Of a stretch of DNA of 64,000 bases, positions 35,411-44,445 are shown in pieces (positions within the stretch are counted from its first letter, which is position 1; the number at the start of each line of letters is the position of its first letter). The stretch comes from Pseudoteredinibacter isoporae_A (lineage in GTDB: Bacteria; Pseudomonadota; Gammaproteobacteria; Pseudomonadales; Cellvibrionaceae). The notes under the pieces were generated by a model. The model made no database searches. It was given only the letters and a program-made list of their open reading frames with translations, and was not told the DNA's origin. A program made the translations under genes and the position numbers. The stretch is from the NCBI RefSeq assembly GCF_040372805.1, contig NZ_BAABWJ010000011.1, forward strand, positions 77,042-141,041, written 5' to 3'.

Positions 35411-36760
35411 TTATTTTTGGTTGAAAAGAGACATGGTGTTGAAAGTCTCGAGTACTAAGTTGGTTGGGTCTATGGCCAATTCTTCTTCGAAAAAATCACG
35501 GTACAATTTTATTTTTTCTTGGTCTAAACTGTATTTTACTGTCTTATCTTCTATAGCGGCAAGTGCTGATTTGAGACCTCCAGGAGTTGAAACGCAAGTG
35601 TTTAAGAGGTCGTAGGCTTTGTTCAGTTGGTCTAAGTGTTTGGGTCTTTTATTTTCCCTGTGGTGGATGCATTTTCCTATTTCATTTATAACTGAGCTTG
35701 CAATACTATCTTTTGTCTCTGGTTTGGCCATGTTTTTGTTGATTGTAAAAATAAATAGAGTGCATAAAATTATTTCAGTATTAATGTTGGTTTTGAAATA
35801 GTTCTTTCTATTCATGCTTATTAGCACATTAATATTTTTAACTAGTCGCTCGGCTGTCCTAAGTGATATTCCATGAAGTGATATTAGATCGGCGAGAATT
35901 TGGATTTTTTCTTCATTAAGTGGGGTTGTTTCTAGATCCCTTGCAATTTCGTTGGTTTCCCTTTCTATTATCTTGGCTATATATCTAAAGGTCGAATGCT
36001 CTTCGCCAGAATGGGTGGGGAGTGAAGTTGAGTGTTTGATAAATTTTTCGAGATAAATATCGCTATTTATGTCGCCATAATTTTTTTTGATGATCGCTTT
36101 GAGTTGCTCTAAACTTCCTATTAGTACAAATTCCATTTCAGGGATGTCGAAGATGTGTTTTATAGATTCTAAGACCGAAAGGGCATAATCGGGCCTGCAT
36201 CTGTCTAGTTCGTCGAGTATTATAATTATTTTTTTTGCTTCTGCTTGAGCTAGTTCGGATAGGATTTTTTTTAGAGAAGCGGATTCCTCTTCGACTCTTT
36301 CCTGTTGGGATAATATATCTTTGATATATTTATCTCCTTCTTCCTCCAAGTCCTCTTCTAGGTGTTTGCCAAATTCTTCAGCATTTATTTTGAGCACAGT
36401 TTTCAACGCAGCACTTGCTGATACCTGTACTAATGTTTTAGCGACGTTAGATATTTTATTGAGAATTTTCTTCTTGTATTCTGGTTTTCCATGAGACAAT
36501 AGTTCTATTGTTTTGGACAGGATTGTTAACCTAGCTGTGTTTAAATGATCGTGCTCAAAGCAGTCAATATAGATCGATAGGACTTTTGTGGAGTGCTTGT
36601 TCTCTAGTTCCTCTTTTAGAAGTTGTGCAAAAAAACTTTTCCCTGAACCCCAGTGTCCATCGATTAAAAGAGGGAATATGTCTAATTTGGTGGTTAGTGC
36701 ATTGGCAATTTTTTCGGCTACGACATGCCTATCGAGAAGGTCCATTTCCTGGTGTTTCAA
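35411..36760 (-). CDS. KAP-family P-loop NTPase
   Basis: 449 residues. Walker A is GHWGSGKSFF at about residue 35-44; Walker B is IIIILDELDRCRPDYAL at about 180, followed by sensor region FVLIGSLEQL. This matches KAP ATPases (PF07693). It lacks the usual transmembrane insertion, so it should be soluble. KAP proteins are frequent in phage-defence islands, in plasmids and near tRNA genes. The start is TTG at 36760 with AAAGGA 9 bases upstream; the later ATG has no site. Intact while its neighbours are dead, so selection may keep it. Function unknown. Confidence 0.87.
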   Translation of the reverse strand: MKHQEMDLLDRHVVAEKIANALTTKLDIFPLLIDGHWGSGKSFFAQLLKEELENKHSTKVLSIYIDCFEHDHLNTARLTILSKTIELLSHGKPEYKKKILNKISNVAKTLVQVSASAALKTVLKINAEEFGKHLEEDLEEEGDKYIKDILSQQERVEEESASLKKILSELAQAEAKKIIIILDELDRCRPDYALSVLESIKHIFDIPEMEFVLIGSLEQLKAIIKKNYGDINSDIYLEKFIKHSTSLPTHSGEEHSTFRYIAKIIERETNEIARDLETTPLNEEKIQILADLISLHGISLRTAERLVKNINVLISMNRKNYFKTNINTEIILCTLFIFTINKNMAKPETKDSIASSVINEIGKCIHHRENKRPKHLDQLNKAYDLLNTCVSTPGGLKSALAAIEDKTVKYSLDQEKIKLYRDFFEEELAIDPTNLVLETFNTMSLFNQK

Positions 36761-36841
36761 TTTGTAGATCCTTTACATGTTTTTGATGGTAGGACGTTTG
36801 TGGGACATATTTTTAAATAAAGTGGGGATTTTGTCGAGGCA

Positions 36842-36873
36842 CAAAAAAGCCAGGACAAATGCCTGGCTTTTTA
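36842..36873 (-). terminator. Terminator downstream of tRNA-Phe
   Basis: AAAAAAGCCAGG and CCTGGCTTTTT form a hairpin with T-runs on both strands, 28 bases past the tRNA 3' end. Confidence 0.85.
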
Positions 36874-36900
36874 AGGTGCTGATTACACAGCAATTGTATA

Positions 36901-36976
36901 TGGTGCCCGGAGGCGGAATCGAACCACCGACACGGGGATTTTCAATCCCCTGCTCTACCGACTGAGCTATCCGGGC
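36901..36976 (-). tRNA. tRNA-Phe (GAA)
   Basis: 76 bases including encoded CCA. The cloverleaf reads GCCCGGATAGCTCAGTCGG at the 5' end, anticodon loop TTGAAAA with GAA, T-arm GGTTCGATTCC, and acceptor pairing GCCCGGA with TCCGGGC. It is nearly the E. coli tRNA-Phe sequence. Its 3' end faces the decayed island, the usual orientation for integration. I searched by eye for a second copy of the 3' part at the other island edge and did not find one. Confidence 0.97.
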
Positions 36977-37099
36977 AACTATTACGGGTTGCTCCCGTAA
37001 AGAGGCGCGTATTAAACCTGTTCATTGGCTTGGAGTCAAGGGTTTATTCAAGCCTTTCTTTTTGTTGGCTTTTTTGCCTAATTTTTGTGCTTTTGGGGC

Positions 37100-37372
37100 T
37101 TATTCGGAAGGGGGCACGTAGCCTTCGATATCGTCCACTTCTTCGCCGCTGAAGAACTTGTCCATTTGCTCCATGAGATAGCTGCGGGCGGTCATGTCCA
37201 TCATGTTCAGGCGCTTTTCATTGATCAACATGGTTTGGTGTTGCATCCACTCCTGCCACGCTTGCTTGGAAACGTTTTCGTACAGGTCCTGACCTTTGGG
37301 GCCGGGATAGGGTGGCTGGTCTAGGCCTTCCAGTTCTTTTTTGTGTTTGCGGCAGAAAACCATACGGCTCAT
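37100..37372 (-). CDS. yggX: Probable Fe(2+)-trafficking protein
   Basis: 90 residues, the YggX length. SRMVFCRKHKKELEGLDQPP at the N-terminus, WMQHQTMLINEKRLNM and MEQMDKFFSGE are conserved. YggX protects iron-sulfur clusters under oxidative stress and may carry iron. It follows mutY by 71 bases in the same direction, an arrangement widely conserved in gammaproteobacteria. AAGGAT precedes the ATG. Confidence 0.95.
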   Translation of the reverse strand: MSRMVFCRKHKKELEGLDQPPYPGPKGQDLYENVSKQAWQEWMQHQTMLINEKRLNMMDMTARSYLMEQMDKFFSGEEVDDIEGYVPPSE

Positions 37373-37443
37373 GGCGATATCCTTCTATTTAAGGGAGGGG
37401 GATTTTACCTCCCTTGTTGGCGTTTGCCCATATTGGTGGCGGC

Positions 37444-38520
37444 TTATAAAAGCTTCTGTTGCAGCTCGGCCACGGTTTGCAGCAGTTTGACCACCGGTGC
37501 GGCCAGACCCAGCTCGCCGGGTTCGGCCGGGTTCACCCATTGCTGTTTGCGTTCAGCCACCGTGTTGCCGGGGTTAACCTGTACCAGCACTGGGGTGATA
37601 TCCAAGTGGTAGTGGCTGAAGGTGTGACGGTAGCTGTCCCAGCGTTCTGTGGCAGGTTCGTCTTTGCTGAGCTGCTGTTCAAGGCAATGCTGGCTGATGT
37701 CGGCACCGCTCTCTAATTCGGGCAGGCACCAGAGGCCGCCCCATATGCCTTGGCTGGGACGTTGCTGTAAGAGTATATCTCCCGCCGGGTTTTGCAGTAT
37801 GAGCATTTGGCAGCTGCGCACGGGTTTTTCTTTTTTGGGTTTTTTGCCGGGGTAGTCCTGGGGGTTGCCTTGGCCGCGAGCTTGGCAGCTGTCTTCCAGT
37901 GGGCAGGCATTGCACAAGGGCTTTGTGCGTTTGCAGACGGTTGCGCCTAAATCCATCATCACCTGGGTGTATTCGGGGTTGCGCGTATTCGGGGTGTAGT
38001 GCTCGGCAATTTCCCACAGTGCTTGTTGCACTTTGTTGTTGCCGGGCCAGCCCTCCACAGCGTGCAGCCGGGCCAGTACGCGTTTTACATTGCCGTCTAA
38101 AATCGCCGCTGGCTTGCCAAAGGCAATGGAAGCAATGGCGCCGGCAGTGGAGCGGCCAATGCCAGGCAGTTGTTCTAAGGCTTCGACGGTGTTGGGGAAT
38201 TCCCCTTGATGTTGTTCGCAAACCGTTTGGGCACATTTATAGAGATTGCGGGCTCGGGCGTAGTAGCCGAGCCCGGTCCATAAATGCAGCACTTCGTTGA
38301 TATCGGCCTTGGCCAGGCTTTGTACATCGGGGAATTTCTGGGTAAAGGTCTCGAAATAAGGAATCACGGTGGCAACTTGGGTTTGTTGCAGCATGATCTC
38401 GGAAAGCCATACCCGGTAAGGGTTAATGTTCTGTTGCCAGGGAAGCTCTTTACGGCCGTGTTCGTCGTACCAGGCGAGTACTAATTTGGCGAAGAGTTTG
38501 GGGTCCATTAATTTGGACAT
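37444..38520 (-). CDS. mutY: A/G-specific adenine glycosylase
   Basis: 358 residues. Removes adenine mispaired with 8-oxoguanine. Helix-hairpin-helix LPGIGRSTAGAIASIAFG with catalytic Asp in ILDGNVKRVL, and the 4Fe-4S cluster CKRTKPLCNACPLEDSC (Cys-6-Cys-2-Cys-5-Cys). The C-terminal NUDIX-like domain recognises 8-oxoG (GIWGGLWCLPE, FSHYHLDI). First gene of the mutY-yggX unit. Confidence 0.96.
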   Translation of the reverse strand: MSKLMDPKLFAKLVLAWYDEHGRKELPWQQNINPYRVWLSEIMLQQTQVATVIPYFETFTQKFPDVQSLAKADINEVLHLWTGLGYYARARNLYKCAQTVCEQHQGEFPNTVEALEQLPGIGRSTAGAIASIAFGKPAAILDGNVKRVLARLHAVEGWPGNNKVQQALWEIAEHYTPNTRNPEYTQVMMDLGATVCKRTKPLCNACPLEDSCQARGQGNPQDYPGKKPKKEKPVRSCQMLILQNPAGDILLQQRPSQGIWGGLWCLPELESGADISQHCLEQQLSKDEPATERWDSYRHTFSHYHLDITPVLVQVNPGNTVAERKQQWVNPAEPGELGLAAPVVKLLQTVAELQQKLL

Positions 38521-38602
38521 AAAATCATCAGTCTAATCAGTTGTTTATCGTGTTTGCTAGTGTACCTGTCTCGTCACTTGATTGTCCTCATTGCATTGCT
38601 GA

Positions 38603-38623
38603 ATAGTAATCTCTATCATTTGC
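38603..38623 (+). promoter_or_regulatory. Fur box upstream of fbpA
   Basis: On the minus strand GCAAATGATAGAGATTACTAT matches the Fur-type palindrome GCAAATGATAATGATTATCAT at about 17 of 21 positions. It lies 33 bases before the fbpA start, so iron-dependent repression by Fur is expected. Confidence 0.7.
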
Positions 38624-38656
38624 ATCTTTCTAATATCCCCGATATATGAGGTTGGC

Positions 38657-39733
38657 ATGAAGGCATTCGATATGAAGGCAAAATGGGCTCCATCCCTGGC
38701 GTTGATGGCCGTTGCGGTTGCTGGCTGTAGCCAGAAGAATGAAGGCGAGCAAGCTGTGGTAAAAACGGCAGAGGCTGCGCCTGTTGCGGCTGCCGAAGCG
38801 CCCGTTGTGACGGTGTATTCTTCCCGCAAGGAGCATTTGATCAAGCCTTTGTTCGATAAGTACCGCGCTGAGACCGGCGTTGATGTTCGCTACGTGACTG
38901 ACAAGGCCGGCCCATTAATGGAGCGTTTGTCTGCGGAGGGTGAATCGACACCTGCAGATATGTTCATGACAGTAGATGCTGGCAATCTGTGGCAGGCCAG
39001 CAACAAGGGTTTGTTTGCCGCTTTGGATTCCGCTTCTCTGGAAGCGTCGGTGCCTGCTCATTTGCAGGCCGAGAACAACGATTGGTTTGGTCTGTCCATT
39101 CGAGCTCGCACTATTGTGTATTCGACCGAGCGTGTAAACCCAGAAGACCTGAGCACCTATGAAGCGTTGGCGGGTGACGACTGGAAGGGTCGTTTGTGTC
39201 TGCGTACTTCCAAAAAGGTATACAACCAGTCTTTAGTTGCCACCATGATTCGAACTCTGGGTGAAGAAAAAACAGAAGAGATTGTGAAAGGTTGGGTGGC
39301 TAATCTGGCGACTGAACCATTCTCTAACGATACTAAGGCCATGGAAGCGGTAGCCGCGGGCCAGTGTGATGCCACTATTGTGAACACGTATTACTTCGGC
39401 CGCTTAAAGAAGAAAAACCCAGACGTGGCGCTGGCGCTGTTCTGGCCGAATCAGGACGATCGCGGTGTGCACGTGAACATTTCCGGTGCGGGTATTACCA
39501 AGCATGCGAAACAACCTGAAGAAGCACAGAAGCTGTTGGAGTGGTTGGCCAGCGATAAAGCTCAGGGGCAATTTGCGGAGTTGAACCACGAATACCCGGT
39601 GAACGCCTTGGTTAAGCCTTCCGAAACTGTTCAGGCGTGGGGCGAGTTCAAAGCTGATCTGGTGAATGTGGAAGCGGCCGGTAAGCTGCAGGCGGACGCG
39701 GTGAAGTTAATGGACCGCGCCGGTTACCGTTAA
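38657..39733 (+). CDS. fbpA: Ferric iron ABC transporter, substrate-binding lipoprotein
   Basis: 358 residues. Lipobox at VAVAGC (Cys 24 region). The mature protein is a type II periplasmic-binding protein of the FbpA/FutA/IdiA group: VVTVYSSRKEHLIKPLFDKY, then CLRTSKKVYNQSLVATMI and a twin tyrosine TYYFGRL, the iron-ligand position. It captures ferric iron and hands it to FbpB. GAGGTTGGC precedes the ATG. Fur box upstream. It is followed by fbpB after 73 bases. Confidence 0.93.
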   Translation: MKAFDMKAKWAPSLALMAVAVAGCSQKNEGEQAVVKTAEAAPVAAAEAPVVTVYSSRKEHLIKPLFDKYRAETGVDVRYVTDKAGPLMERLSAEGESTPADMFMTVDAGNLWQASNKGLFAALDSASLEASVPAHLQAENNDWFGLSIRARTIVYSTERVNPEDLSTYEALAGDDWKGRLCLRTSKKVYNQSLVATMIRTLGEEKTEEIVKGWVANLATEPFSNDTKAMEAVAAGQCDATIVNTYYFGRLKKKNPDVALALFWPNQDDRGVHVNISGAGITKHAKQPEEAQKLLEWLASDKAQGQFAELNHEYPVNALVKPSETVQAWGEFKADLVNVEAAGKLQADAVKLMDRAGYR

Positions 39734-39806
39734 GCCGTTCTGTTTTTCTTGCGGGCAAACACAAGCTGCGGCTATTGTCGCCGCTTGAAACCCGCTAGAA
39801 TGGGGC

Positions 39807-41519
39807 ATGAGTGAAATTGCCGTGCCCCAGTCCTCCCCAGATCAATCATCTAATGATCCCATTCAACAGCCACCTTCCCAAAAAGAGTCTGTTCTTGTGA
39901 GCGTCAAACGCGCGCAATGGCGACGTCATTTCTGGCGCTTACCGGCCTGGTTTGCGGCGGGTATTGTGCTGATGCCCATATTGGTCATTGTGCTCAGTTG
40001 GAGCAGTGATCAAAGCGATATTTGGGCGCACCTGATTCAAACCCAGTTGGGCACTTTATTGAGCAATACGCTTAAATTGTGTTTAGGGGTCGGTGCCGTT
40101 TCCATCTTTTTAGGTGTGAGCCTGGCTTGGCTCATTTCAGTGTGTGAATTCCCAGGCCGTCGTTGGTTGGATTGGGGGTTAATGTTGCCCTTGGCAATCC
40201 CGACTTATGTGGTGGCTTTTGTTGCTCTGGGCTTATTTGATTTTAGCGGGCCCGTGCAAACAACTTTGCGAGAATGGTTCGGCAGTGACTTTCGTGTACC
40301 GTCGATTCGCAGCGCCGGCGGAGTGAGTCTGGTGTTGAGTGCGGTGCTGTACCCCTATGTGTATATGCTGAGTCGCAGCGCCTTTATGAGTCAGGGCCGA
40401 GGTTTGGTGGATGCCGCCCGTATGCTGGGGCGGACTCCTTTGCAGGCGTTCTGGCATGTGGCCTTGCCGATGGCTCGTCCGGCTATTGCTGCCGGTGTGG
40501 CTCTGGCTCTGATGGAAACCCTGGCTGATTTCGGGGCTGTGGCGGTTTTTAATTACGACACCTTTACCACAGCCATTTATAAATCCTGGTTTGGTTTTTT
40601 TAATCTCCCTGCGGCCGCACAGTTGGCATCGGTATTGTTGCTGTTTGTGGCGCTGGCGTTGTTTGCAGAACAGAAAGCCCGTGGTGGTGGTCGTCTGTTT
40701 GAGGTGCCGGCGCAGGAGCGCGAACGTTTTAAGTTAAAAGGCGTGCGAGCCTATCTGGCAACGGGCTATTGCACCTTGATTTTTGTTCTGGCGTTTGTGG
40801 TGCCGGTTGGCCAATTGCTGGCGTGGGTGGTAGAAACTCGCCTCGGCGAGTTGGATCAGCGATATGTGGATCTCATAACGCACACCTTTTTATTGGGTTT
40901 GATGGCCGCTCTGCTCACCGTGGGTCTGGCGACCTTGGTGGCCTTCGGTCAACGCCAGTTGGGTAAGATTGCCGCCCAGGGGTTTTCCATGCGTGCGGCC
41001 AATCTGGGTTATGCGCTACCGGGGACGGTGCTGGCGGTGGGCATTATGCTGTCCTTCGCGAAATTGGATGCCTGGTTGGTTGCCCCTGTACGTGCGTTTC
41101 TGAACTTGCCGCCTCAACAGATTCTGGTGGGCAGTGTGTTTGCATTGGTGTTGGCTTACTGCGTGCGCTTTTTTACCGTCGGCCTTGGGCCCATTCAATC
41201 TTCCTTTGAGCGTTTAAAGCCGAGCTTCCAGGAAGCTGCTCAAAGCTTGGGGGCCAATAAATGGCAAGTGCTTTGGCGGGTGTATCTGCCGATGCTTTCC
41301 CCGGGGATTCTTTCGGCGCTGCTGCTGGTCTTGGTGGATGTGATGAAAGAAATGCCGGCCACATTGCTGCTGCGCCCGTTCGGTTGGGACACCCTCGCTG
41401 TGCGCGTGTATGAGATGACGTCCGAAGGCGAATGGGAACGGGCCGCTTTGCCCGCGCTCACCCTGGTACTCCTAAGTTTGGGGCCAGTGGTGTTGATGAT
41501 CCGGCGTTCGCGGCGTTAA
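39807..41519 (+). CDS. fbpB: Ferric iron ABC transporter, permease
   Basis: 570 residues with two fused BPD-type permease halves, about twelve helices. The EAA-like loops with AARMLGRTPLQAFWHVALPMARPAI and AAQSLGANKWQVLWRVYLPML (both G-loop motifs) are clear. The N-terminal 35 residues are hydrophilic and of low complexity. It forms the membrane pore for FbpA-bound ferric iron. The ATPase FbpC is not downstream: the next gene is an unrelated DUF481 barrel after 218 bases with no gene. Confidence 0.93.
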   Translation: MSEIAVPQSSPDQSSNDPIQQPPSQKESVLVSVKRAQWRRHFWRLPAWFAAGIVLMPILVIVLSWSSDQSDIWAHLIQTQLGTLLSNTLKLCLGVGAVSIFLGVSLAWLISVCEFPGRRWLDWGLMLPLAIPTYVVAFVALGLFDFSGPVQTTLREWFGSDFRVPSIRSAGGVSLVLSAVLYPYVYMLSRSAFMSQGRGLVDAARMLGRTPLQAFWHVALPMARPAIAAGVALALMETLADFGAVAVFNYDTFTTAIYKSWFGFFNLPAAAQLASVLLLFVALALFAEQKARGGGRLFEVPAQERERFKLKGVRAYLATGYCTLIFVLAFVVPVGQLLAWVVETRLGELDQRYVDLITHTFLLGLMAALLTVGLATLVAFGQRQLGKIAAQGFSMRAANLGYALPGTVLAVGIMLSFAKLDAWLVAPVRAFLNLPPQQILVGSVFALVLAYCVRFFTVGLGPIQSSFERLKPSFQEAAQSLGANKWQVLWRVYLPMLSPGILSALLLVLVDVMKEMPATLLLRPFGWDTLAVRVYEMTSEGEWERAALPALTLVLLSLGPVVLMIRRSRR

Positions 41520-41737
41520 GTGCCATGAAAACTTTTTTTGTCTGTTACTAATTCCTGAATTTAAAACCTGTGTCAAAGGGTTCATTTCTAGTTCAGTCTC
41601 AGAAGGTATCTTCTGCGCCCTCGACTAATCGTATTTTGTAGGCTTTACTTGCAGCCATTGTCTGTAGGGCTTTTAAGCACTGTTCGTTTTTGTTCGATTT
41701 TCAATCCTTTTTAATTAGGTAATACAAGCAGGACATT

Positions 41738-42442
41738 ATGTTGAAACTAAACAAAACTCTTTTCGTGGCCACGTTGCTGGCTTCCAGTTTGAGCGTCGCC
41801 GGTGAGTGGAAAGGCGAGGGTGATCTCGGCTATAACAGTGTGGCTGGCAACTCGGAAAGCGAAGCGCTGGCCGTTAAATTGCTGATTGCCTATGTGCAAA
41901 ATGATTGGACGCACAAGGCCGAGTTTACCGCGAATACCGCATCGACCGATGATCGAACCAGCGCAGAAGCGTACAGCTTTAACTTCAACAGCCGCTATGA
42001 GTTTAATGCCGATGTTTACGGGTTTGGTAACTACCGTTATCAGGATGACCGTTTCAGTGCCTTCGAATACCAGTCTTCGGTTGCGGCGGGTGTGGGGTAT
42101 CACTTCATCAAAACCGAAGAAACCATTCTGGACGGTGAAATCGGTGCGGGTTTCCGCAGCAGTGAACGCCGCGACACCCAGGAAAAAGAAGATGAAGCGA
42201 TTATTCTGGGTAAGGTGACGTTTAAGCAGCAAATTACCGACACCACCAAATTCGAAAGCTATCTCTTGACCGAAGCGGGTGATGAGAACACTTATGTAGA
42301 AGGTGAGGTCGCGCTGAAAGTGGCCATGACCGAACAGTTGGCGTTGAAGGTGGCCTACTTGGCCAAGCACAATACCGATGTCAGCCCTGGCACCGAAAAG
42401 ACTGACCGTTACACCACGGTATCCTTGAACTATAACTTCTAA
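41738..42442 (+). CDS. DUF481 outer-membrane beta-barrel protein (YdiY-like)
   Basis: 234 residues with a signal peptide (LLASSLSVAG) and an aromatic-rich beta-barrel ending in YTTVSLNYNF with a terminal Phe, as in DUF481/YdiY proteins. Members are salt-induced or small-barrel outer-membrane proteins of unknown function. AGGAC precedes the ATG. Stand-alone gene. Confidence 0.85.
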   Translation: MLKLNKTLFVATLLASSLSVAGEWKGEGDLGYNSVAGNSESEALAVKLLIAYVQNDWTHKAEFTANTASTDDRTSAEAYSFNFNSRYEFNADVYGFGNYRYQDDRFSAFEYQSSVAAGVGYHFIKTEETILDGEIGAGFRSSERRDTQEKEDEAIILGKVTFKQQITDTTKFESYLLTEAGDENTYVEGEVALKVAMTEQLALKVAYLAKHNTDVSPGTEKTDRYTTVSLNYNF

Positions 42443-42501
42443 GCGCTTGTCTTTAAGTGCTGAATCGTCTGGTCTTCCCGCTCGTGCGTGAAGGCCGGGC
42501 T

Positions 42502-42530
42502 TCCAGTAGAATGCGCGCCATTCTACTGGA
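42502..42530 (+). promoter_or_regulatory. Hairpin overlapping the phnA ribosome site
   Basis: TCCAGTAGAAT pairs with ATTCTACTGGA around GCGCGCC (11 perfect pairs). The right arm includes the GGAG that serves the start at 42539, so the fold could hide it. TAGAAT at 42507-42512 may also be the -10 box. Confidence 0.5.
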
Positions 42531-42538
42531 GTTCTTTT

Positions 42539-43117
42539 ATGAGTACCTTACAATCCCTGCAGCAGCGCGCTGAGAATAAGTGCGAGCTGTGCTCGGCAAC
42601 GAGCGATCTGGATGTTTACCCCGTTCCCCCTAAATCCCAATCCACCGTGGATGACAGTCTGCTGGCCTGTGCGACTTGCCGCGCTCAACTGGATACTCCC
42701 GAAGCAACCGATCCGAACCACTGGCGTTGCCTGAACGACAGCATGTGGAACCCTAACATGCCCGTGCAGGTAGTGGCCTGGCGAATGTTGACGCGCTTGC
42801 GCTCCGAAGGCTGGCCTCAGGATTTGTTGGATATGATGTATCTCGAAGGCGATGACTTGGTTTGGGCCCAGGCCACCGGTGAAGGCTTGAGTGAGGAAGA
42901 CCAGGTAATCCATCGCGACAGCAATGGGGTTCAATTGGCTGCGGGCGATAATGTTGTGCTGATTAAGGATCTCAATGTCAAAGGCGCTGGCTTCACCGCC
43001 AAGCGAGGAACTGCCGTGCGTGGAATTTCCCTGGTGGCCGACAACGCCGAGCACATTGAAGGCCGGGTTAACGGCCAGCAGATTGTGATTCTCTGCCAGT
43101 ACGTGAAAAAGAGCTAA
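42539..43117 (+). CDS. PhnA-family zinc-ribbon protein
   Basis: 192 residues. An N-terminal zinc ribbon with CELCSATSDLD and CATCRAQ (two Cys pairs), and a C-terminal PhnA domain (DSNGVQLAAGDNVVLIKDLNVKG, KRGTAVRGI). PhnA was named for alkylphosphonate use but the conserved family is of unclear function. ATG 42539 is behind GGAG; the frame extends upstream but without a site. The 205 bases to gcvT hold no gene. Confidence 0.9.
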   Translation: MSTLQSLQQRAENKCELCSATSDLDVYPVPPKSQSTVDDSLLACATCRAQLDTPEATDPNHWRCLNDSMWNPNMPVQVVAWRMLTRLRSEGWPQDLLDMMYLEGDDLVWAQATGEGLSEEDQVIHRDSNGVQLAAGDNVVLIKDLNVKGAGFTAKRGTAVRGISLVADNAEHIEGRVNGQQIVILCQYVKKS

Positions 43118-43322
43118 AAGGCCTGATTTAGCGCCGGGAAGCAGAGGCTGTGGTGGGCGTTTTTGTGGTGATTGCCTTTGCCGCCAATACCAGTACAATG
43201 CCGGATTTCTATTATTGGAAACACAATGTGCACGATGGGAAACTTGCCGATTGGCCGATTTTCTATGCCGTGCCGCTGATTTTGTCTCCCCTGGGCTGGG
43301 AATCAACTAAATAGGTAGGGTA

Positions 43323-44411
43323 ATGGGTAATAAGACTGCATTGTTCGCTGAGCACGAAGCCGCCGGCGGCAAAATGGTGGATTTTGGTGGCTGGGATATG
43401 CCAATCAACTACGGCTCCCAAGTTGAAGAGCATCACAAGGTTCGCCGTGAAGCGGGCATGTTTGATGTCTCCCATATGACCATTGTTGATGTTCAGGGTG
43501 CCGGCGCTAAGGATTTTCTGCGCTACCTGTTGGCCAATGATGTTGAGAAAATCAGCAGTGTTACCGGTAAGGCCATGTACACCGGCATGCTGAATGAGCA
43601 GGGCGGTGTTATTGATGATTTGATCGTTTACAACATGGACGGTTGGTACCGTACGGTTGTGAACTGCGCCACGCGCGAAAAAGATCTCGCCTGGATGGCT
43701 GAGCAAGCCAAGGGCTTCGAGGTTGAGCTGAGCGAGCGCCCTGAACTGTCCATGCTGGCCGTGCAGGGCCCCGAAGCGATTGCCAAGGTGGCCGAAGTAT
43801 TGGGTGGCAACAAGGCTGAGGTGGTGAATTCCCTGTCTGTTTTCCAAGGCCTGGAAGTTGATGGCTGGTTCTTGGCTCGCACCGGTTACACCGGTGAAGA
43901 TGGCCTGGAAATCATGGTGCCGGAGGCCGCGATTGTTCAGTTCTGGAAAGACCTGTTGGCGGTTGGTGTGGCCCCTTGTGGTTTGGGTGCACGCGATACC
44001 TTGCGTCTGGAAGCCGGTATGAATTTGTATGGCAGCGATATGGACGACACCATTCTGCCAATGGCGGCGAACATGTCCTGGACCATCGCCTGGGCACCTG
44101 AGGAGCGCGATTTTATTGGTCGTAAAGCTCTGGAAGCAGCCAAGGCTGAGGGTGTAAAAGAGAAGCTGGTTGGTCTGGTGATGGAGCAAAAAGGTGTTTT
44201 GCGCGCCCACCAAAAAGTTGTGGTGCCCGGTGTTGATGCAACGGGTGAAATCACCAGTGGGACATTTTCGCCAACTTTGGGCTATTCTATTGCCATGGCC
44301 CGAGTACCGAAAGAAATTGGGGACACTTGTTTCGTTGAAATGAGAAACAAGCAAGTTGAAGTTAAGGTAATTAAGCCGAGCTTCGTCCGTAACGGTAAGC
44401 AAGTTTTTTAA
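43323..44411 (+). CDS. gcvT: Glycine cleavage system T protein (aminomethyltransferase)
   Basis: 362 residues. Transfers the methylene of the aminomethyl-lipoyl H protein to tetrahydrofolate, releasing ammonia. Conserved blocks: MVDFGGWDMPINYGSQ, HHKVRREAGMFDVSHM, the central ARTGYTGEDGLEI and CGLGARDTLRLEAGM, and GGVIDDLIVY. Followed by gcvH in 34 bases. gcvP is not present to the end of the unit, so it must lie elsewhere. I looked for a glycine riboswitch before it and saw none. Confidence 0.95.
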   Translation: MGNKTALFAEHEAAGGKMVDFGGWDMPINYGSQVEEHHKVRREAGMFDVSHMTIVDVQGAGAKDFLRYLLANDVEKISSVTGKAMYTGMLNEQGGVIDDLIVYNMDGWYRTVVNCATREKDLAWMAEQAKGFEVELSERPELSMLAVQGPEAIAKVAEVLGGNKAEVVNSLSVFQGLEVDGWFLARTGYTGEDGLEIMVPEAAIVQFWKDLLAVGVAPCGLGARDTLRLEAGMNLYGSDMDDTILPMAANMSWTIAWAPEERDFIGRKALEAAKAEGVKEKLVGLVMEQKGVLRAHQKVVVPGVDATGEITSGTFSPTLGYSIAMARVPKEIGDTCFVEMRNKQVEVKVIKPSFVRNGKQVF

Positions 44412-44445
44412 TTAATTAGAGATAGACATAGCAGAGGATGAATCC

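Noticed and set aside
43118..43322. Possible glycine riboswitch before gcvT
   Set aside because: No match to the conserved riboswitch core could be read in the leader.
43263..44402. Long open frame (379 codons) antisense to gcvT
   Set aside because: It is the shadow of a codon-biased gene; gcvT is certain and the antisense protein shows no family motifs.
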